Shown: positions 58,513-64,000 of the stretch, in pieces | Layout: each line of letters begins with the position of its first letter | How positions within the stretch are numbered: the first letter of the stretch is position 1 | Assembly: GCA_900540235.1 (NCBI GenBank) | Contig: UQEY01000002.1 | Location: 1-64,000 of the forward strand | Origin: an uncultured Eubacteriales bacterium | GTDB lineage: Bacteria > Bacillota > Clostridia > Oscillospirales > Acutalibacteraceae | Direction of reading: 5' to 3' | Length of the DNA stretch: 64,000 nucleotides | Made by a program: the position numbers and the translations under genes | The notes under the pieces: generated by a model | Databases searched by the model: none | What the model was told of the DNA's origin: nothing | The model's input: the letters and a program-made list of their open reading frames with translations, nothing else

Positions 58513-58529
58513 AAAATTTCAAAAAAACT

Positions 58530-58546
58530 CTTGACTTTCTCTGACC
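58530..58546 (-). promoter_or_regulatory. CtsR operator, copy 2 (reverse)
   Basis: On the minus strand GGTCAGAGAAAGTCAAG, a CtsR-type heptad pair in reverse orientation. It covers the -35 box. Confidence 0.7.
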
Positions 58547-58559
58547 TTTGTGCTAATAT
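58531..58559 (+). promoter_or_regulatory. sigma-A promoter of the ctsR operon
   Basis: TTGACT (58531-58536), a 17-base spacer and TAATAT (58554-58559). It is overlapped and flanked by CtsR boxes, so bound CtsR would block it. Confidence 0.75.
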
Positions 58560-58569
58560 CACGATAGAA

Positions 58570-58586
58570 GGTCAAAGAAAGTCAAA
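58570..58586 (+). promoter_or_regulatory. CtsR operator, copy 3
   Basis: GGTCAAAGAAAGTCAAA, a near-perfect heptad pair just downstream of the -10 box. Confidence 0.85.
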
Positions 58587-58665
58587 GACAAACACAGATT
58601 AGTGAGACTTAAACAGTGTGTAAAATGTCAGGCTTGTGACCAAAATCAAAGGAAGTGATTGGAAA

Positions 58666-59115
58666 ATGAAACTGAGCGATGCGATAGCCGATATGATTCT
58701 TAATATGTTTGATGAAAACACACCGACAATCCAAATTCAGCGTAATGATTTGGCACAGCAACTCGGTTGTGTTCCCAGCCAAATAAATTATGTAATAACT
58801 TCAAGGTTTACACCTGAGCAGGGTTACAGAATAGAATCAAGGCGTGGCGGCGGCGGATATATTATGATTACCCGTGCGGCTACAAAGGAAAATGCCATAA
58901 TGTCACTTGTAAATTCAATCGGCAATTCGATTGATGAAAAAAGTGCCAAAGCTAATGTATATAATTTGCATTATCAAGGACTTATAAGCGACAAAGCGGG
59001 CAGAATTATGATGTCGGTTTTGTCCGACAGCAACTTTAAAGGCATCGAAACAGATGTCAAAAATCAAATCAGAGCAAGTTTGCTCAAACAAATGCTTTTA
59101 GCGTATGTTGATTAG
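58666..59115 (+). CDS. ctsR: heat-shock repressor CtsR
   Basis: 149 residues. The winged helix-turn-helix (LAQQLGCVPSQINYVITSRF) is followed by the Gly-rich beta-wing RRGGGGYIMI, whose Arg and Gly residues read DNA and sense temperature. A C-terminal dimer domain follows. CtsR represses its own operon and other clp genes at normal temperature. I start at 58666, with AAGGAAGTG upstream; the frame runs 10 codons further without a site. Three CtsR boxes lie at the promoter, confirming autoregulation. Confidence 0.95.
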   Translation: MKLSDAIADMILNMFDENTPTIQIQRNDLAQQLGCVPSQINYVITSRFTPEQGYRIESRRGGGGYIMITRAATKENAIMSLVNSIGNSIDEKSAKANVYNLHYQGLISDKAGRIMMSVLSDSNFKGIETDVKNQIRASLLKQMLLAYVD

Positions 59116-59127
59116 GAGGTATTTATT

Positions 59128-59676
59128 ATGCGTTGTCAACATTGTAATCAAAACGAAGCAACAACTTTTATTAAAAGAAATATAAACGGTCACAAAGAAG
59201 AAATGCATCTTTGCAGTGAGTGTGCAAAAGAGCTTGGTGTTATGGACGAATTTCGTATGCCGAGTATGAGCGAAATGTTCGGCGATACCTTCCTGGGAAA
59301 TTTCCTCGGTGCAGGCGTTGCCGCAATGAATTCACTTGCCGGTGTTGACAGATGTAACACTTGCGGCTCTTCTTTCAACGACATTGTAAACAGCGGCAGA
59401 CTCGGTTGTGCCGATTGCTATGAAAAGTTTGAAGATAAGCTTGAACCGTCAATCAGAAAGATTCACGGCAAAACAAAGCATATCGGCAAGTTTGTATCGT
59501 ACAGCGAAGAAAATGAGCAAAACGAAAGCGAACAGGCAAAAGAACAACCGAATGAAAAAAGCGAACTCGAATCTTTAAAAGAGCAGATGAAATCTGCAAT
59601 TAACGAACAGAGGTTTGAAGACGCCGCTATTATCCGTGACAAGATTAAGGAACTTGAGGAGGGCAACAATGAGTAA
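59128..59676 (+). CDS. mcsA: McsA, zinc-finger activator of McsB
   Basis: 182 residues. Zinc fingers: C3xxC6 with C29xxC32, and CNTC with CADC (about residues 73-98). A C-terminal UVR motif (about 145-180, with NEQRFEDAAIIRDKIKEL) follows a Gln/Glu-rich linker. McsA binds and activates the arginine kinase McsB. It starts 12 bases after ctsR, and its end overlaps the mcsB start. Confidence 0.93.
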   Translation: MRCQHCNQNEATTFIKRNINGHKEEMHLCSECAKELGVMDEFRMPSMSEMFGDTFLGNFLGAGVAAMNSLAGVDRCNTCGSSFNDIVNSGRLGCADCYEKFEDKLEPSIRKIHGKTKHIGKFVSYSEENEQNESEQAKEQPNEKSELESLKEQMKSAINEQRFEDAAIIRDKIKELEEGNNE

Positions 59677-60667
59677 GTGGTATAATTTTCAGGGAAACAA
59701 CAGTGATGTTGTCCTTTCATCAAAAATACGACTTGCAAGAAATGTGAGCGACGCTCCGTTTCCGTCAAGAATGAGCAACGAAATAAGAAAATCGGTATGC
59801 AAAAAAATCTTTGCAGCTATAAAAAATTCAAATCAGGCGGGTGAGTTTGATTTGATAGAAATGCAAAGCGTAAATGATTTAAAAAAGATTGCTATGGCAG
59901 AGCAGGGTCTGATAAGTCCCGAATTTGCAAAGCAGAGCGGCTTTGGTTCGCTTCTTGTATCAAAGGACGAAGCGGTGTCAATAATGCTTTGTGAAGAGGA
60001 CCATATCAGGCTCGGTGTAACAATGGCAGGTCAAAATCTTGAAGACGCTTACAAAAAAGCGGATGAAATTGACGATATACTTATCGATAATCTTAAAATT
60101 GCATTTGATGAAAGACTCGGCTTCTTAACTTCAAACCCAATGAATTTGGGCACGGGTTTAAAAGCGTCGTTTATTCTCCACCTGCCGGCAATATCGGCAA
60201 AAGGTATGATTTTATCACTTAGCAGTATGGTAAGCAAGCTTGGCTTTAACATTAGACCGGTGTACAGCGAAAACAGCGATTTTTATGAGCTGTCAAACAG
60301 AATTACACTCGGCATTACAGAAAAAAGTGCTATTGACAATTTAAACAGCATATGCGACCAAATTGTTAAACAGGAGCGTGCTTTCCGCCAAGAATTAATT
60401 AAATATGAAGACTTTGAAGATAAAATCTTCAGAGCAATGGGTACACTTAAAATGGCAAGAAAGCTTACCTCAAAAGAATTTTACAGCCTTATTTCTCTTG
60501 TAAGGCTCGGAATTTCAATGGGCAGCTTTGATGAAAATTACGAAACAGTTTCAAAGCTTCTTCACGAAGTCGGTACGGCAACTATTATGTCGGAAAGTGA
60601 TGAGGGTTTGACTGTTGATGATACAGACAAAATTCGTGCACAGTATGTCAGAGAAAGCTTGAATTGA
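59669..60667 (+). CDS. mcsB: protein arginine kinase McsB
   Basis: 332 residues, phosphagen-kinase fold. SSKIRLARNV near residue 17 and NPMNLGTGLKASFILHLP near residue 155 match the McsB active-site loops. It phosphorylates arginines on aberrant proteins and marks them for ClpCP. I start at 59669 with GAGGAGG 5-11 bases upstream; the longer frame overlaps mcsA by another 18 codons. Confidence 0.94.
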   Translation: MSKWYNFQGNNSDVVLSSKIRLARNVSDAPFPSRMSNEIRKSVCKKIFAAIKNSNQAGEFDLIEMQSVNDLKKIAMAEQGLISPEFAKQSGFGSLLVSKDEAVSIMLCEEDHIRLGVTMAGQNLEDAYKKADEIDDILIDNLKIAFDERLGFLTSNPMNLGTGLKASFILHLPAISAKGMILSLSSMVSKLGFNIRPVYSENSDFYELSNRITLGITEKSAIDNLNSICDQIVKQERAFRQELIKYEDFEDKIFRAMGTLKMARKLTSKEFYSLISLVRLGISMGSFDENYETVSKLLHEVGTATIMSESDEGLTVDDTDKIRAQYVRESLN

Positions 60668-60719
60668 GATTTTAACCTCTTTAAAAGCTTTTGATATGCT
60701 TAAAAAGGAGGAATTCACT

Positions 60720-63155
60720 ATGTATAAGTTCAGTTATTTTACTCAAAGAGCAAACGAAGTTTTAAACTTCGCTATAAAATCGGCTGAGCAGTTCGGTCAC
60801 AACTATGTTGGCAGTGAACATATTTTGCTTGGCTTGCTTAAAACAGACGGCGGCATTGCGCTCAATACTCTTGAAGAAAAGGGTGTAAATGCCGAAAATG
60901 TAGAAAATTTAATTAAAGAATATATCGGTCAGGGTATGCAGACAAAGCTTACTCCCGACGATTTCACCCCGAGAACCAAAAGAGTTCTTGATGTTGCATT
61001 CCAATATGCAAGAAGTATGAGAAGAAGCTTTGTTGATACCGAGCATCTTCTTATGGCAGTGCTTCAAGAGGGCGATTCATATGCCGTTAAGTTTCTTAAT
61101 TCTCTCGGTGTAGACGAGCGTCAGCTTTTTGAAGAACTCGTAAATGAATCGGGCAGAGAGGGTACAGACGATAAAAATTCGTCAAAAAGAAAGGGTAAGT
61201 CAAAAACTCCTACTCTTGACGAATTTGGCAGAGATTTGACCGCTCTTGCAAAAGAGGGCAAAATCGACCCTGTTATCGGCAGAGAAAAGGAAATTGAAAG
61301 AGTTATTCAAATTCTTTCAAGAAGAACCAAAAACAACCCTTGTCTAATCGGTGAGCCGGGTGTCGGTAAAACCGCTATTGCAGAGGGTTTGGCATTAAAA
61401 ATAGTTAAAGGTGAAGTGCCTGAACTTTTAAACGGCAAAAAAATTGTTGCACTTGATTTGACTTCAATGGTAGCGGGTACAAAGTACCGTGGCGATTTTG
61501 AAGAAAGAATTAAAAAAGCAATGGACGAAGTTAAAAATGCTAAGGATATTATCCTTTTCATTGATGAAGTTCATACTCTTATGGGTGCCGGTGCGGCTGA
61601 GGGCGCAACGGATGCCGCAAATATCCTCAAACCGTCACTTGCCCGTGGAGAAATTCAGGTTATCGGCGCAACAACTATTGACGAATACCGTAAAAATATT
61701 GAAAAAGATGCGGCTTTGGAGCGTAGATTTCAGCCGGTAACAGTCGGCGAACCTACAGAAGAAGAAACAGTTCAAATTCTTAAAGGTCTTCGTGATAAAT
61801 ACGAGGCTCATCATAAGGTTAAAATCAGCGATGAAGCTATTGACGATGCAGTTAAAATGTCGTCAAGATATATTGCCGACAGATATTTGCCCGATAAAGC
61901 TATCGACCTTATTGATGAAGCAGCTTCAAGAGTAAGACTTAAAGCTTATACTGCGCCTGACAATATTAAGGCAATGGAAAAGGAAGTAAAATCTCTTGAA
62001 GAAGAAAAAAGTTCCGCTGTTCGTTCACAAGATTTTGAACAGGCGGCAAAACTCAGAGATAAGCAATCAAGCCTCAAAAAGCTTCTTGACGAGGAAACTG
62101 AAAAGTGGAAGAACTTATCTTCTCACCAAGTTAAAGAAGTCAGCAGTGAGGATATAGCAGAGGTTGTGTCTTCTTGGACAGGTATCCCTGCAACTCAAAT
62201 CACTAAGGAAGAATCTGAAAAACTTCTTCACCTTGAAGACGAACTTCATAAGCGCATTGTAGGTCAAGATAAGGCTGTGTCTGCCGTTTCCCGTGCAATC
62301 AGGCGTGGCAGAGCAGGTCTTAAAAATCCAAAGCGCCCTATCGGTTCATTTATCTTCCTCGGTCCTACAGGCGTAGGCAAAACAGAACTTTCAAAAGCTC
62401 TTGCCGAAACTATGTTCGGCGATGAAGACGCTATCATAAGACTTGATATGAGTGAGTATATGGAAAAGCACACTGTATCAAAACTTATCGGTGCGCCTCC
62501 GGGATATGTTGGCTTTGACGAGGGCGGTCAGCTTACCGAAAAGATAAGAAGAAAACCGTACTCGGTAGTTCTTTTTGATGAAATTGAAAAGGCACATCCG
62601 GATGTATTCAATATGCTTCTTCAAATTCTTGAAGACGGTGTTTTGACCGATTCTCAGGGCAGAAAAGTAAGCTTTAAAAATGCCGTAATTATTATGACAT
62701 CAAATGTAGGTGCGGCTAAGATTACCGACCCTAAACTTGCACTCGGTTTTGAACACAAGGGCGAGGGCGAAAAGGATGAAAATGTTGATATTGAAAAGCT
62801 TGTTATGGCAGACCTTCGTGCAACATTTAAACCTGAATTCCTTAACCGTGTTGATGATATCGTTGTATTTAAGCAACTTGAAAAAGACGATATTAAGGAG
62901 ATTGCACGCCGTATGCTCAAATCTCTTAACAAGAGATGCGAAGAAATCGGCATTGAACTTGAAGTTTCCGACAAGGCACTTGACGCTATTGCGGATAAAG
63001 GCTTTGATAAAGTTTACGGTGCAAGACCGCTTCGCCGTGCTATTCAAACAAAGATTGAGGATAAACTTTCCGAACTCATTCTTGAGGATAAAGTTTCAGG
63101 CAAGTGCAAAGTAGATTTTGAGGGCGACGAATTCACTTTCACAAGCGTAAAATAA
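60720..63155 (+). CDS. clpC: ClpC, AAA+ unfoldase of the Clp protease
   Basis: 811 residues. Two Clp-N repeats cover residues 1-150; AAA+ module 1 has GEPGVGKTA near residue 211; a UVR-containing M domain lies at about 410-465 (FEQAAKLRDKQ); AAA+ module 2 has GPTGVGKTE near residue 548 and pore loop GYVGFDEGG. Partners are McsB adaptors and ClpP. I start at 60720, 9 bases after AGGAGG. It is the last gene of the ctsR-mcsA-mcsB-clpC operon. The separate ClpE-like gene (19757-22093) is a paralogue without Clp-N. Confidence 0.96.
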   Translation: MYKFSYFTQRANEVLNFAIKSAEQFGHNYVGSEHILLGLLKTDGGIALNTLEEKGVNAENVENLIKEYIGQGMQTKLTPDDFTPRTKRVLDVAFQYARSMRRSFVDTEHLLMAVLQEGDSYAVKFLNSLGVDERQLFEELVNESGREGTDDKNSSKRKGKSKTPTLDEFGRDLTALAKEGKIDPVIGREKEIERVIQILSRRTKNNPCLIGEPGVGKTAIAEGLALKIVKGEVPELLNGKKIVALDLTSMVAGTKYRGDFEERIKKAMDEVKNAKDIILFIDEVHTLMGAGAAEGATDAANILKPSLARGEIQVIGATTIDEYRKNIEKDAALERRFQPVTVGEPTEEETVQILKGLRDKYEAHHKVKISDEAIDDAVKMSSRYIADRYLPDKAIDLIDEAASRVRLKAYTAPDNIKAMEKEVKSLEEEKSSAVRSQDFEQAAKLRDKQSSLKKLLDEETEKWKNLSSHQVKEVSSEDIAEVVSSWTGIPATQITKEESEKLLHLEDELHKRIVGQDKAVSAVSRAIRRGRAGLKNPKRPIGSFIFLGPTGVGKTELSKALAETMFGDEDAIIRLDMSEYMEKHTVSKLIGAPPGYVGFDEGGQLTEKIRRKPYSVVLFDEIEKAHPDVFNMLLQILEDGVLTDSQGRKVSFKNAVIIMTSNVGAAKITDPKLALGFEHKGEGEKDENVDIEKLVMADLRATFKPEFLNRVDDIVVFKQLEKDDIKEIARRMLKSLNKRCEEIGIELEVSDKALDAIADKGFDKVYGARPLRRAIQTKIEDKLSELILEDKVSGKCKVDFEGDEFTFTSVK

Positions 63156-63181
63156 ATATATTAAACATATATATGTAATAT

Positions 63182-63213
63182 CTTCCCTCGGCTGCTCAGT
63201 CAGTTGAGGGAAG
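63182..63213 (+). other. hairpin after clpC
   Basis: CTTCCCTC (63182-63189) and GAGGGAAG (63206-63213) with a loop of 16 bases. There is no T-run, so it is a weak terminator or a remnant of the CCCTCAGT-type repeat seen at 27386-27527. Confidence 0.4.
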
Positions 63214-63286
63214 TAAACATCTAATCACCGCAAAAACATATATTTTGTTTTACATATAAATATTTTTAAATAATTTGTTAAGTCTA

Positions 63287-63314
63287 TTGACAAATGGAAA
63301 AAAATTGTTAAAAT
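63287..63314 (+). promoter_or_regulatory. sigma-A promoter of groES-groEL
   Basis: TTGACA (63287-63292), a 16-base spacer and TAAAAT (63309-63314). The CIRCE operator begins 9 bases later. Confidence 0.75.
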
Positions 63315-63322
63315 AGTATTTG

Positions 63323-63349
63323 TTAGCACTCAAAGGTAAAGAGTGCTAA
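63323..63349 (+). promoter_or_regulatory. CIRCE operator (HrcA site)
   Basis: A perfect TTAGCACTC - 9 bases - GAGTGCTAA, the HrcA operator, between promoter and groES. hrcA itself is not in the window. Confidence 0.97.
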
Positions 63350-63382
63350 ACCGAATGGTTAATAATTTTAGAGGTGATAAAT

Positions 63383-63655
63383 ATGAAAATCAAACCACTT
63401 GCAGACAGAGTTCTTTTAAAGTCTGTTGAAGCAGAGGAAACAACAAAGAGTGGTATTATCCTTGCCGCTTCGGCACAGGAAAAACCTGAAATGAGTGAGG
63501 TCGTAGCAGTAGGTCCGGGTACAGATGAAAACCCAATGACCGTTAAAGCGGGCGACAAAGTAATTATCAGCAAGTATTCAGGTACTCAGGTTAAGCTTGA
63601 CGGTGTTGAATACACTATTACATCGGTTAAAGATGTTCTTGCAGTAGTAGAATAA
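63383..63655 (+). CDS. groES: co-chaperonin GroES
   Basis: 90 residues. MKIKPLADRVLLKSVEAEETTKSGIILA is the GroES start; the mobile loop (about residues 17-32) and VGPGTDENPMTVKAGDKVIISKYSGTQV are present. It caps GroEL. I start at 63383, 8 bases after GAGGTGAT; the ATA/ATG-like extension of three codons is unneeded. groEL begins 15 bases later. Confidence 0.97.
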   Translation: MKIKPLADRVLLKSVEAEETTKSGIILAASAQEKPEMSEVVAVGPGTDENPMTVKAGDKVIISKYSGTQVKLDGVEYTITSVKDVLAVVE

Positions 63656-63670
63656 TCGGAGGAATAAGTT

Positions 63671-64000
63671 ATGGCTAAAGATATTATTTACGGCGAAGAC
63701 GCAAGAAAAGCTCTTCAGGCAGGTATTGATAAGCTTGCCAACACAGTTAAAATTACACTCGGTCCTAAGGGTCGCAATGTTGTACTTGACAAAAAGTACG
63801 GCGCACCGCTTATCACTAACGACGGTGTAACAATCGCTAAGGAAATTGAACTTGACGACCCGTTTGAAAATATGGGTGCTCAGCTTGTTAAGGAAGTTTC
63901 ATCAAAGACAAATGACGATGCCGGTGACGGTACAACAACCGCTACGCTTCTTGCTCAGGCTCTTGTGAGAGAGGGTATGAAGAATGTTGCCGCAGGCGCA
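63671..64000 (+). CDS. groEL: chaperonin GroEL, 5' part (runs off window)
   Basis: The first 110 codons are present, uninterrupted: MAKDIIYGEDARKALQAGID, then TLGPKGRNVVLDKKYGAP and NDGVTIAKEIELDDPFENMGAQLVKEV, with the ATP-binding DDAGDGTTTATLLA (about residues 83-96). This is the equatorial domain of GroEL. CGGAGGAATAAG precedes the ATG. The window ends before the apical domain. It is under CIRCE/HrcA control with groES. Confidence 0.97.
   Translation, partial: MAKDIIYGEDARKALQAGIDKLANTVKITLGPKGRNVVLDKKYGAPLITNDGVTIAKEIELDDPFENMGAQLVKEVSSKTNDDAGDGTTTATLLAQALVREGMKNVAAGA

Overview
The window is a low-GC (roughly 38-40% by eye) bacterial chromosome segment that reads as a Clostridia-class Firmicute, most likely a gut Oscillospiraceae/Ruminococcaceae-type anaerobe. 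The support is: a CtsR-McsA-McsB-ClpC heat-shock operon, a CIRCE operator before groES-groEL, the YlxM-Ffh pair, MutS2, RqcH, RecD2, a SigH-like sigma factor, strong Shine-Dalgarno sites of the GGAGG type, several TTG starts, sigma-A promoters close to TTGACA-N17-TATAAT, a Cys-type (anaerobically maturable) sulfatase, and short palindromic repeats of the kind scattered in gut Clostridia. No prophage, IS element, CRISPR array or rRNA operon was seen. Almost everything is core or near-core chromosome.

Layout. 1-4.2 kb, minus strand: an ECF sigma/anti-sigma pair with a likely self-recognised promoter, a palindrome-rich intergenic block, tRNA-Ser(TGA), a small zinc-ribbon protein, a SigH-like sigma factor and the GTPase YchF. 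4.3-8.4 kb, plus: ilvB-ilvN-leuC-leuD (branched-chain amino acids). 8.4-9.4 kb: an unknown protein coupled to a flavodoxin-like reductase behind an inverted repeat. 9.5-22.1 kb, plus: a long housekeeping run, ruvCAB, glmM, an RNA methyltransferase, ecfA1-ecfA2-ecfT-truA, a DUF5711-like protein, CvpA, pgsA and a ClpE-like unfoldase. 22.1-22.7 kb: five tRNAs (Gly, Arg, His, Gln, Lys) under one consensus promoter and one terminator.

22.9-36.7 kb is the most mixed part: a small membrane protein, a CobW-family GTPase, tRNA-Ser(GGA), purF followed by an MscS channel, a MITE-like repeat, glutamate dehydrogenase, an NSS sodium symporter, a secreted GH3 NagZ-like enzyme, then a minus-strand TauE/SafE exporter - sulfatase - GPH symporter unit (probable use of a sulfated glycan or small sulfate ester), and an FkbM methyltransferase.

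36.8-45.6 kb, plus: CorC-like, phoH, ybeY, era, a short YqzL-like ORF, recO, mutS2, recD2. 45.7-50.6 kb: a divergent MreB, a CobO/BtuR-type corrinoid adenosyltransferase and a complete dedicated ECF transporter (T, fused A-A, S), which together suggest corrinoid uptake and adenosylation. 50.7-53.2 kb: ylxM-ffh-rpsP-khpA. 53.3-58.4 kb: a DUF4364 protein (minus), then a DUF1858 protein, trmK, a Nif3-like protein, rqcH, ispD, ispF. 58.5-64 kb: the CtsR regulon operon with three operator copies, then CIRCE, groES and the 5' part of groEL, which runs off the window.

Nothing here is clearly a new biological system. The best candidates for a second look are the exporter-sulfatase-symporter module, the MreB-linked corrinoid ECF operon, the unannotated YqzL-like ORF, the ClpE-like gene that lacks a visible CtsR site, and the palindrome-rich block at about 1.5-1.8 kb. 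All assignments are by reading motifs and context; no database search was run.
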